Assembly (NCBI GenBank): GCA_031291645.1
Contig: JARLIQ010000084.1
Coordinates: 1-64,000 of the forward strand
From: Caulobacteraceae bacterium
GTDB taxonomy: Bacteria; Pseudomonadota; Alphaproteobacteria; Caulobacterales; Caulobacteraceae
Length of the DNA: 64,000 nucleotides
Direction of reading: 5' to 3'
This document shows positions 1 through 7,117 of this stretch, piece after piece. A program made the translations under genes and the position numbers. The stretch's first letter is position 1. Every line of letters begins with the position of its first letter. Below the pieces are notes generated by a model. That model saw nothing but the letters and a program-made list of their open reading frames with translations. It was not told the DNA's origin and made no database searches.

Positions 1-330
1 ATGAGGCCGTGGGCGTTCGGCTTGGCCGTGACGCTGTCCCTGTGCGCCCACGCCTCGGCCCAGACGCTGCAGCAAAGTCCGCCGCAGCAAAGCCAGCCGC
101 CTTCGCCGGCCCAGACCCCGCCCGCCGGCCCGACGTCGCCGCGCTGCGAGGCGGCCGCTCTGGCCTATCTGATCGGCCGGCCGAAGTCCGAGATTCCCGT
201 TCCGGTCGACCCGTCCCATCGGCGCGTGGCCTGCGCCACCTGTCCGGTGAGCCAGGACTACCGACCCGACCGGACCGACATCCTCTACGATGCGAACACC
301 GGCCTGATCACGGCCGTGACCTGCGGCTAG
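1..330 (+). CDS. Secreted I78-family peptidase inhibitor-like protein
   Basis: The 109-residue product begins with a signal peptide (charged MRP, hydrophobic core to about residue 20, cleavage after ASA) and a Gln/Pro-rich linker (about 22-48). A compact C-terminal domain (about 49-109) follows, with the I78 inhibitor hallmarks: an early Cys, LIGRP, IPVPVDP, a DYRPDR segment and a terminal VTCG. I78 proteins inhibit serine proteases; the periplasmic location is inferred. Two extra cysteines (CATC) precede the DYRPDR segment. The first base of the window is the A of the ATG, so a longer N-terminus cannot be excluded. The TAG stop is contributed by the palindromic repeat that follows. Confidence 0.75.
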   Translation: MRPWAFGLAVTLSLCAHASAQTLQQSPPQQSQPPSPAQTPPAGPTSPRCEAAALAYLIGRPKSEIPVPVDPSHRRVACATCPVSQDYRPDRTDILYDANTGLITAVTCG

Positions 331-437
331 AGCACGATGCGATCAGACGGAATCGTCTGATCGTTGAATCGTGCTCTAGATTCAAAAGTTTGAGCGCGTT
401 CTTGTCGCAAAACCGGTTCCACTTTTGCGGAACGCGC
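329..437. repeat. Compound dispersed palindrome (two adjacent hairpins)
   Basis: Hairpin 1 is 329-377. Its outer arms AGAGCACGAT (329-338) and ATCGTGCTCT (368-377) enclose inner arms GATCAGACG and CGTCTGATC. Hairpin 2 is 394-437, with arms GCGCGTTC (394-401) and GAACGCGC (430-437) around nested CGCAAAA/TTTTGCG. The look and sequence match the REP-like extragenic palindromes common in Caulobacterales and Rhizobiales (from memory). The unit overlaps the stop codon of the preceding gene and probably acts as a terminator or RNA-stability element. Confidence 0.75.
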
Positions 438-498
438 CGGCTAAGCCGCGCATCCCCCACGCGCTGAGCCGCCCCGTCCCACCAGGCCGTCGGCTCGA

Positions 499-792
499 TC
501 ACATCGGCCGGCGGTCCATGGCCGCGGCCCGCCAGGCCGGCAGCTCGATCACATTGGCCGACGGGCCGAAGCCGCCTGTCGCCCGATGCCCCTGCCGCGC
601 CCGGCGCGCTGGCGGAACGGCGTGGCCCATGGCCTCGGTCTTCAGCCGCAGCGAGCGGTCGGCCTCGCAGGCTCTGTCGAAGGCGCGCGCCAGCGCCACC
701 CTCAACCGCTTGGATTCCCCGGCCAGATCGGAGCGCTCGAGCTCTTCGATCAGGTCGGTCAATTCGTCGGCGATCTCACCAAATCGGTTCAT
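499..792 (-). CDS. Small hypothetical helical protein
   Basis: This 97-residue open frame starts with ATG. The N-terminal half (1-50) is rich in Glu, Leu and Arg and looks like an amphipathic helix (ADELTDLIEELERSD). The C-terminal half is basic and low in complexity. There is no signal peptide or membrane segment. I recognise no family. It lies downstream of the luxR/luxI-phyH pair on the same strand, with a strong hairpin between them, so it is probably a separate transcription unit. The frame also crosses a gene-poor stretch, and its coding status is only moderately supported. Confidence 0.45.
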   Translation of the reverse strand: MNRFGEIADELTDLIEELERSDLAGESKRLRVALARAFDRACEADRSLRLKTEAMGHAVPPARRARQGHRATGGFGPSANVIELPAWRAAAMDRRPM

Positions 793-815
793 GCCTCTTA
801 CCTCGATGGCGCGGT

Positions 816-836
816 GCGGTCGCCCCTCGCGACCGC
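816..836. terminator. Hairpin downstream of luxI-phyH
   Basis: A perfect 8-bp stem (GCGGTCGC at 816-823, GCGACCGC at 829-836) with a 5-nt loop lies 31-51 nt after the luxI-phyH stop codon. No U-tract follows, so it is a possible rather than a clear intrinsic terminator. Confidence 0.35.
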
Positions 837-866
837 CTCACGGCTTTGAAATTCCTCAAAAACTCT

Positions 867-2528
867 TCAGTCGCGATAGCCGGCGAAGGCTGGGTCGTGC
901 AGCAGCGCCTCGAACATCCCGGCCATCTCCGGGGGGAAGTTGTCCGCGGTCGGCGCCAGGTCTGCGACCTCGCCGCGCAGCCAGCGGATCGGATCCTGTC
1001 CCTCGATCCAGCCGAGGTTCGGCCGGTGCAGCTGGTAGCCGAGCAGGCGTTGCAGCCGCTCCGGCAGCGCCGCGGCCGTCGCCCTGGGCGTGACCAGCTG
1101 CAGCCGCTCCGCCGGGGCCAGCCAACCGAGCCGGTAGCTGACCACCAGTCCGTGGCGGACGGCGTCCGACCGGTTGGCGCCGCCGCCATGCAGCACGCCG
1201 CCCAGCCAGATCACGGCGGAGCCCGCCGGCGCTGTCGCCGCCACCGCCTCGCCGGGCGCCGGCGCGCGGGTGCGGTCCCAGAGATGACTGCCGGGTATCA
1301 GCCGCGTGGCGCCGTTCTCGAGCGTGAAGTCGTCCAGCGCCCACATGACGTTGGCCATCCGCTCGAAGGCCAGGCGAACCGGCCACAGGGTCTCGTCGCG
1401 GTGGAGCACCTGGGCCGCCTCGCCCGGATCGATGGCGATGGCCTGGGTCAGGTTCAGTTCGATCTCATCGCACGCGCCGTCCGCCTTGAGCAGGGCCTCG
1501 ATCGGCCCCAGCGCCAAGGGTTCGAGCGCGAGCTCGGCGCTGGCCGGCGCCTTGGCCAGCAGGGATCCGAACCGGCGGGTGCGCCGGCCGAAGAACGGTC
1601 CCTCGCCGACCTCCGCAGCCGCGAACCAAGGCGCGAGCTGGCCCTTCAGCTGCTTCAGCCGGGCGGGGTCCAGCAGCCCTTCGATCACCACGACGCCATG
1701 AGCGGAAAGCTGGGCCGCCACCTCCTCCGGCGTGGCCGCCGGCGAAAGGCGCGGCAGGTCCTCGGCGGGGGGCGAGCGGACGACGGCCGGCGCGGCGACC
1801 GTTTCGGACCCGCGCGCCGCCTCGCCCGGCATCAGCCGGCCGTCGGCCCGCACCACGGCGAACTCGGCTTCGATCTTGGCTAGGTCGCCGAACGCGGCGA
1901 TGTCCGCGTCGGTCACCATGTAGCCCGAGCGCCCCCTGCGGCCGTTCATCCGCCGGAAGGCCTCGATGTCCGCGACCGTGTTGGCGATCTCGATGCCGAT
2001 GACCGGGCCGTCCGGCAGGTCCAGCGGCAGGCCCGTCATGTGGATGTTCCAGCCCCGTTCCCTGGAGGGCGCGTACATCGGCAGGTCGATCACCCCGACC
2101 AGGCGGTCCACGCCGCCGTCCTGGGTCCATTCCATGGCGGCCAGCAGGATCTCCAGGGTGATGTTGGCCGCGCCCGACTTCTTCATCGACCGGGCCGCGC
2201 GGGTGGTGAAGATCCGGCTGATCTCCCACACGCCCGGTCCGCAGACCGGCGGCTGGTCCGGACCGATCAGGTCCGGGAACACGTCGGCCAGCATGCATTT
2301 GTCGTCGGTTGGCCGGGCGCGCATGCCTCCGAGCACCCCTGCTTCCGGCCCCAACGCCAGGATGTAGACCGTGCGTTCGTCGTCAAACTGGTCATACTCG
2401 CCACCGTCGATAACCGTCAGTTCGCGCCACCCGCGTTCCTCGACGAAATGGACCCGGCGCAACCGGTGCATCTCCGCAAGCTGCGCGCGATACAGATGGC
2501 GATTGCTCGCCGTCACGATGTGGATCAT
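867..2528 (-). CDS. LuxI-type acyl-homoserine-lactone synthase fused to PhyH-family Fe(II)/2-oxoglutarate dioxygenase
   Basis: The 553-residue protein has two domains. Residues 1 to about 225 form a full-length LuxI autoinducer synthase with the family's near-invariant residues in order: R24/R25, F28, W34, D46, D49, R70 (GGMRARPT), F84, E102 and R105 (WEISRIF). A Pro/Ala-rich linker (about 225-270) leads to a phytanoyl-CoA dioxygenase-like domain (about 272-553). That domain has an iron facial triad H376-x-D378 and H447, with R458 placed to bind 2-oxoglutarate. LuxI makes acyl-HSL from SAM and acyl-ACP; PhyH enzymes hydroxylate acyl chains. The inferred role is synthesis and oxidative tailoring of one signal. 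SD GGAGG lies 6 nt before the ATG, and luxR is 64 nt upstream on the same strand. A single reading frame with no internal stop or frameshift supports a true fusion. Confidence 0.85.
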   Translation of the reverse strand: MIHIVTASNRHLYRAQLAEMHRLRRVHFVEERGWRELTVIDGGEYDQFDDERTVYILALGPEAGVLGGMRARPTDDKCMLADVFPDLIGPDQPPVCGPGVWEISRIFTTRAARSMKKSGAANITLEILLAAMEWTQDGGVDRLVGVIDLPMYAPSRERGWNIHMTGLPLDLPDGPVIGIEIANTVADIEAFRRMNGRRGRSGYMVTDADIAAFGDLAKIEAEFAVVRADGRLMPGEAARGSETVAAPAVVRSPPAEDLPRLSPAATPEEVAAQLSAHGVVVIEGLLDPARLKQLKGQLAPWFAAAEVGEGPFFGRRTRRFGSLLAKAPASAELALEPLALGPIEALLKADGACDEIELNLTQAIAIDPGEAAQVLHRDETLWPVRLAFERMANVMWALDDFTLENGATRLIPGSHLWDRTRAPAPGEAVAATAPAGSAVIWLGGVLHGGGANRSDAVRHGLVVSYRLGWLAPAERLQLVTPRATAAALPERLQRLLGYQLHRPNLGWIEGQDPIRWLRGEVADLAPTADNFPPEMAGMFEALLHDPAFAGYRD

Positions 2529-2592
2529 GGCCGCCTCCGTCAGTGGGCGGCCTCAAAAGGTTCACATCAACGCCTGAGATCACATCGCGCGA

Positions 2593-3333
2593 TCACGCGA
2601 TGGACAGCACCCCCAGGCTATGAGCTATGGCGGCGGCCTGGACGCGGGTGGCGACACCCAGCTTGCCCTTGGCGCTTTCGATGTGGCTGTTCACCGTATG
2701 ACGCGAGATCTGCAAGATAGCCCCGATTTCGGGATTGGTCTTTCCTCGCGCCGCCCAATACAGGCACTCGAGCTCCCGCTCCGTCAATGTCACGGCCGGC
2801 GGCACTTTCGGTTGTTCACCGAGCGCCGGGGAAAAGAACGACCGCGTCGAAGCTGCGTAGATTACCGAAATGCTTTGCAGTAGCGGCAGGACGGCCGGAT
2901 CGAAACGCGGCTCCGTGGTGGTCAACCGGACGATCGCGGCGTTCTTCTTGCCCGGCGCGGTGGGCACGATGAAGCCCTCCAGCATTCCGTCCGAACGGGC
3001 GTCGCCCCATATGGGGGACTCGGCGTGGTCCGGCGTGAGGTTCTTGACGTCGGTCCAGGTGAAGGCGCCCCGCAGGTTGGGATAGGCCAGGATGCAGGGA
3101 TCGATGACGTTGTACCGCTGGTCCATGAAATGCCGGTTCCAGGCGCTCATGCCGCGGCCGCTCATCCGGCCCGCCGGCTCGTCGTCGCTATCGCGCGCCA
3201 GCCGACCACAATCGAAACGGTCTATACCGAATGGATGCAACGTTTCAGCGAACAAATCGTCAAGCGCTGTTTGGCTCGCCATGATCGGCGCAAGGTTGAT
3301 GAATCGCCAGGTCGCATCTCTGGTGTCCGGCAT
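2593..3333 (-). CDS. LuxR-family quorum-sensing transcriptional regulator
   Basis: The 246-residue protein has an N-terminal autoinducer-binding domain (about 20-165) and a C-terminal LuxR/GerE helix-turn-helix (about 178-240; LTERELECLYWAARGKTN, then ISRHTVNSHIESAKGKL). Aligned by spacing to TraR/LuxR, the ligand-pocket residues are W65 (=W57), F69 (=Y61), D78-P79 (=D70-P71), W93 (=W85) and G120 (=G113). The usual Tyr61 is therefore Phe, while the other key positions are kept. The gene directly precedes the LuxI-PhyH synthase and is probably co-transcribed, so it is the likely cognate receptor. GGTGAAG precedes the ATG as a ribosome-binding site. Confidence 0.88.
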   Translation of the reverse strand: MPDTRDATWRFINLAPIMASQTALDDLFAETLHPFGIDRFDCGRLARDSDDEPAGRMSGRGMSAWNRHFMDQRYNVIDPCILAYPNLRGAFTWTDVKNLTPDHAESPIWGDARSDGMLEGFIVPTAPGKKNAAIVRLTTTEPRFDPAVLPLLQSISVIYAASTRSFFSPALGEQPKVPPAVTLTERELECLYWAARGKTNPEIGAILQISRHTVNSHIESAKGKLGVATRVQAAAIAHSLGVLSIA

Positions 3334-3406
3334 GCGCTCACTTCACCGGGATTCTACTCACGCGATTGGCCCGTTGCCTTACTCGGGTCCGCAATGAATG
3401 AAATCT

Positions 3407-3427
3407 TCCCTGGAAATACGCAAGGGA
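3407..3427. promoter_or_regulatory. Candidate lux-box-like dyad upstream of luxR
   Basis: The inverted repeat TCCCT-N11-AGGGA lies about 75 bp upstream of the luxR start, in the 249-bp region between divergent luxR and fdhD. Its size and place suit a LuxR operator, but the arms do not match the classical lux box. A second weaker dyad (ACTTG-N6-CAGGT, 3446-3461) is nearby. Confidence 0.3.
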
Positions 3428-3582
3428 CTCTGTGTTGATGCGGAAACTTGTTCCGGCAGGTGTGCCTTTTTCGCCAGCGCTACGGCCTCGCCCCGTCAAA
3501 TGACTTCCGCCTCTGGAATCATTCGTCTGCATCCCAGCCGTAACATATTGGCCGAGTTTGTGACAACGACGGCTCCGCGGCG

Positions 3583-4449
3583 ATGGACCGCTGCGGCGTC
3601 TCACCGCGCGCGGGCGGACCGCCGGTGAGCGCCCCGTCCAGGCCTGCGCCGACGCTCGCCTGGCGCGACGGCGAAGCGTGGCGCGGCGCGCGCGAGGTGG
3701 CCGAGGAGACCCCCGTCGCCCTGGTCTACGACGCCTCCACCTATGCGGTGATGATGGCCACCCCGGCCGACATCGAGGACTTCGCGGTCGGCTTCAGCCT
3801 GACCGAAGGTGTGATCGAAGACGCCTCCCAGATCAGCGCCCTGGAGGTGGCCGAGTCCGAACTCGGGATCGAGGCGCGGATCTGGCTGGACCCCGCCGTG
3901 GCCGCCAGGCTGTCGGCGCGGCGGCGGCGGATCGTCGGCCCGACCGGCTGCGGCCTGTGCGGCGTCGAGAGCCTGGAGGCCGCCCTGACGCCACGCGCCG
4001 CCGTGGCCGAGCCGGCCTTCCGCCTCAGCGCCGCCCAGATCCTGGCCGCCGGCGCGTCCCTGGCCGAGGCCCAGCCGCTGAACGCCGCCACCCGCGCCGT
4101 CCACGCCGCCGGCTTCATGGGGCCGGACGGCCGCCTCGCCGCGGTGCGCGAGGACGTCGGCCGGCACAATGCGCTGGACAAGCTGGTGGGCGCCCTGGCG
4201 CGCCAGGGCCTGGGCGGGCGCGAGGGCGCGGTGGTGCTGACCAGCCGGGTGTCGGTCGAGATGGTGCAGAAGACGGCCGCCCTGGGCGCCGCCTATCTGA
4301 TCGCGGTCTCCGCCCCGACGGCGCTGGCCCTGCGGGCCGCCGAGGCGGTCGGGATCACGGTGGTCGGCGTCGCCCGCGGCGACGGCTTCGAGGTGTTCAC
4401 CCACGCCGGGCGCGTCGTGATGGACGCGGCGGCGAAGGCGCGTCCATGA
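3583..4449 (+). CDS. fdhD: Formate dehydrogenase accessory sulfurtransferase FdhD
   Basis: FdhD transfers sulfur from a cysteine desulfurase to the molybdenum cofactor, which formate dehydrogenase needs for activity. The protein has the family's CxxC loop (C123-G-L-C126 in TGCGLCGVE), the EDFAVGF segment near residue 66 and REDVGRHNALDKLVG near residue 188. The length of 288 aa is typical. An in-frame GTG at 3625 would remove 14 residues and is a reasonable alternative start, because the conserved region begins later. The stop overlaps mobA in an ATGA junction. This is the first gene of the fds operon; in other bacteria the same gene is called fdsC. Confidence 0.93.
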   Translation: MDRCGVSPRAGGPPVSAPSRPAPTLAWRDGEAWRGAREVAEETPVALVYDASTYAVMMATPADIEDFAVGFSLTEGVIEDASQISALEVAESELGIEARIWLDPAVAARLSARRRRIVGPTGCGLCGVESLEAALTPRAAVAEPAFRLSAAQILAAGASLAEAQPLNAATRAVHAAGFMGPDGRLAAVREDVGRHNALDKLVGALARQGLGGREGAVVLTSRVSVEMVQKTAALGAAYLIAVSAPTALALRAAEAVGITVVGVARGDGFEVFTHAGRVVMDAAAKARP

Positions 4450-5072
4450 TCTTCGGCCTGGTGCTCGCGGGCGGTCGATCGAGCCGTTTCGGGGCGGAGA
4501 AGGCCTTGGCCGAGCTTGGCGGGCGCAGCCTGTTCGACGCCGCCCTGGCCACGCTGGACGGCGCCTGCGCGAAGGTCGCGGTCAGCGCCCCGGACGGCGG
4601 CGGCGCGGCGGCGCTGGCGGCGGCGCGCGGCCTGCCCCGCCTGACCGATCCGCCCGGACTCGAGGCCGGCCCCCTGGCCGGAATCCTGGCGGGCCTGGTC
4701 TGGGCCGCGGGCGAAGGCGCCGAGATGCTCGCCACCACGCCCTGCGATACCCCCTTCCTGCCCGCCGACCTGGTCGAGCGCCTGGCCGCCGCCCTGGGCG
4801 AGACCGACGGCGCGGCCGTCGCGCGCGCCGGCGACGGCCCGCATCCCCTTTGCGGCCTCTGGCGAACGCGCCTGGCCGGCCCCCTGGCCGCCCTGATGAA
4901 GGCCGGCCACCCGCCGGTGCGCGAGGCGCTGGCCCGACTGGACGGCCGCTTCGTCGACTTCCCCGAGGCCGCCGCCTTCGCCAACGTCAACACGCGCGAA
5001 GACCTGGCGCGGGCGGCCCGAAGCCTCGCCGGCCGCCGTTCGACGATGGCTTCGTCCCCCCGAAGCGATTAG
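4446..5072 (+). CDS. mobA: Molybdenum cofactor guanylyltransferase MobA
   Basis: MobA attaches GMP to molybdopterin to give the guanine dinucleotide cofactor carried by the formate dehydrogenase encoded downstream. The 208-residue protein opens with the nucleotidyltransferase signature LAGGRSSRFGAEKAL (residues 6-20). It then has GPLAGILAGL, the metal-binding TTPCDTPFLP loop (about 99-108), a PHPLCGLW segment and FANVNTREDL near the C-terminus. It overlaps fdhD by 4 nt (ATGA), which implies translational coupling. Placement inside the fds operon links cofactor supply to apoenzyme synthesis. Confidence 0.93.
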   Translation: MIFGLVLAGGRSSRFGAEKALAELGGRSLFDAALATLDGACAKVAVSAPDGGGAAALAAARGLPRLTDPPGLEAGPLAGILAGLVWAAGEGAEMLATTPCDTPFLPADLVERLAAALGETDGAAVARAGDGPHPLCGLWRTRLAGPLAALMKAGHPPVREALARLDGRFVDFPEAAAFANVNTREDLARAARSLAGRRSTMASSPRSD

Positions 5073-5090
5073 TCTCAAGTCCGGTGCGCC

Positions 5091-5567
5091 ATGGCCCAGA
5101 TTTTCCAGCCCTTTGACCCCGATCGGCTCGTCCAGATCGTCAGCGCTCACGCGGACCTTGAAGGTCCGCTGCTGCCTGTCCTGCACGCGGTCCAGGCGAG
5201 CTTCGGCTTCGTGCCCGGCGAGGCCGTCCCGATCATCGCCGGCGCGCTGAACCTGACCCGCGCCGAGGTCCACGGGGTGGTCAGCTTCTACCACGACTTC
5301 CGCAGCGAGCCGGCCGGAGCGCACGTGCTGCGCCTGTGCCGCGCCGAGGCCTGCCAGGCCGCCGGCGGCGACGCGCTGGCCGGACACGTGGAACGCAGCC
5401 TGGGCGTTGCGATCGGCGGGACCACGGCCGACGGCGCCGTGACCCTGGAGGCGGTCTACTGCCTCGGCCTCTGCGCCAGCGGACCGGCGGCGATGCTGGA
5501 CGGCCAGCCGCTGGCGCGGCTCGATCCCGACCGGTTGGACGCCGTGATCGACGGACTGGCCCGATGA
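5091..5567 (+). CDS. fdsG: NAD-dependent formate dehydrogenase gamma subunit (NuoE-like)
   Basis: This 158-residue thioredoxin-fold [2Fe-2S] subunit is homologous to NuoE. The cluster ligands are visible as C-x4-C (CRAEAC) and C-x3-C (CLGLC), with the preceding VSFYHDFR segment typical of the family. It relays electrons in the soluble FdsGBAD complex from the molybdenum centre toward FMN and NAD+. The gene starts 18 nt after mobA and overlaps fdsB by an ATGA junction. Family and position leave little doubt. Confidence 0.93.
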   Translation: MAQIFQPFDPDRLVQIVSAHADLEGPLLPVLHAVQASFGFVPGEAVPIIAGALNLTRAEVHGVVSFYHDFRSEPAGAHVLRLCRAEACQAAGGDALAGHVERSLGVAIGGTTADGAVTLEAVYCLGLCASGPAAMLDGQPLARLDPDRLDAVIDGLAR

Positions 5568-7117
5568 GCGGGCGCGTCTTCGTTCCCGGCGACGCGGCCG
5601 CCGTCGCGGTCGGCGCCGACGCGGTGGCCGCCGCCCTCTGCGCCGAAGCCGCTCGCCTTGGCCGCGCCGTCGAGATCGTCCGCAACGGCTCGCGCGGCGC
5701 CTTCGCCCTGGAGACCCTGGTCGAGGTCGAGACAGCCGAGGGCCGCATCGGCTATGGCCCGGTCGAGGCCGCGGACGTCACCGGCCTGGTGGCGGCCGGC
5801 CTGTTCGACGGCGGCGAGCATCCCAAGCGGCTCGGCCGGCCCGAGGCCCTGCCCTTCTTCGCCCGCCAGACGCGGCTGACCTTCGCCCGCTGCGGGATCA
5901 TCGACCCGCAGTCCATGGCCGACTACCGCGCCCGCGGCGGCGGCAAGGGCCTGGAGCGCGCCCTCTCGCTCGGCCGCGCCGGCGTGGTCGACGCCATCGC
6001 CCGCTCGGGCCTGCGCGGCCGCGGCGGCGCGGGCTTCCCGGCCGCCATCAAGTGGAAGACGGTCGCCGATGCGGGCGACGGGCCGAAGTATGTCGTCGCC
6101 AACGCCGACGAGGGCGATTCCGGAACCTTCGCCGACCGGATGCTGATGGAGGGCGATCCGTTCCTGCTGATCGAGGGCATGGCGATCGCCGGCTTTGCGG
6201 TCGGGGCGGCCAAGGGCTTCGTCTACATCCGCTCGGAATATCCGCACGCCGTCGCCGCCATGCGGCGGGCGGCCGAGACCGCCGCGCGCGAGGGCCTGAT
6301 CGGTCCGGACGCGCCGCATCCCTTCGACCTGGAGATCCGCGTCGGCGCCGGCGCCTATGTCTGCGGCGAGGAGACGGCGCTGCTGGACAGCCTGGAAGGC
6401 CGTCGCGGCCAGGTGCGCCCCAAGCCGCCGCTGCCGGCGCACAAGGGCCTGTTCGGCCGCCCGACGGTGGTCAACAACGTCCTGACGCTGGCCGCCGCCG
6501 CCCACATCCTGGCCGATGGGGCGGAGGCCTACGCCGCCCTGGGCCATGGCCGCTCGCGGGGGACCATGCCGATCCAGCTGGCCGGCAACATCACCAACGG
6601 CGGCCTGTTCGAGGCGCCTTTCGGCCTCACCCTGGGCGAACTGGTGGACGACATCGGCGGCGGCCCCTTCACCGGCAAGCCGGCGCGCGCGGTCCAGGTC
6701 GGCGGCCCGCTGGGCGCCTATTTCCCGCGCTCGCTGTTCGACACCCCCTTTGACTACGAGGCCTTCGCCGCCCGCGACGGGCTGATCGGCCACGGCGGGG
6801 TGGTGGTGTTCGACGAGACCGTCGACATGGCCCGGCAGGCGCGCTTCGCCCTTGAGTTCTGCGCCATCGAAAGCTGCGGCAAGTGCACGCCCTGCCGGTT
6901 GGGCGCGGTGCGTGGGGTCGAGACCATCGACGCCATCCGCGCCGGCCGCGAGCGCCAGGCCAATCTGACGCTCCTCGCCGACCTGTGCGAGACCCTGAAG
7001 TTCGGATCGCTTTGCGCGCTCGGCGGCTTCACCCCATATCCGGTGATGAGCGCGGTGAAGCATTTCCCGGGTGATTTCGACGCCACGCCGAAAACGCCCG
7101 CCGAGGAGGCGTCCTGA
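5564..7117 (+). CDS. fdsB: NAD-dependent formate dehydrogenase beta subunit (NuoF-like, FMN/NAD-binding)
   Basis: The 517-residue diaphorase subunit reduces NAD+. An N-terminal thioredoxin-like region (about 1-110) is followed by the NuoF core. The core has the NADH-binding GLRGRGGAGFPAAIKWK motif, the FMN-binding NADEGDSGTF and YVCGEETALL segments, and a C-terminal [4Fe-4S] motif ESCGKCTPCRLG with a later Cys (LCALGG). The start was chosen at the ATG that overlaps the fdsG stop (ATGA); longer upstream frames run through fdsG. The stop overlaps the fdsA ATG by one base (TGATG). Confidence 0.94.
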   Translation: MSGRVFVPGDAAAVAVGADAVAAALCAEAARLGRAVEIVRNGSRGAFALETLVEVETAEGRIGYGPVEAADVTGLVAAGLFDGGEHPKRLGRPEALPFFARQTRLTFARCGIIDPQSMADYRARGGGKGLERALSLGRAGVVDAIARSGLRGRGGAGFPAAIKWKTVADAGDGPKYVVANADEGDSGTFADRMLMEGDPFLLIEGMAIAGFAVGAAKGFVYIRSEYPHAVAAMRRAAETAAREGLIGPDAPHPFDLEIRVGAGAYVCGEETALLDSLEGRRGQVRPKPPLPAHKGLFGRPTVVNNVLTLAAAAHILADGAEAYAALGHGRSRGTMPIQLAGNITNGGLFEAPFGLTLGELVDDIGGGPFTGKPARAVQVGGPLGAYFPRSLFDTPFDYEAFAARDGLIGHGGVVVFDETVDMARQARFALEFCAIESCGKCTPCRLGAVRGVETIDAIRAGRERQANLTLLADLCETLKFGSLCALGGFTPYPVMSAVKHFPGDFDATPKTPAEEAS

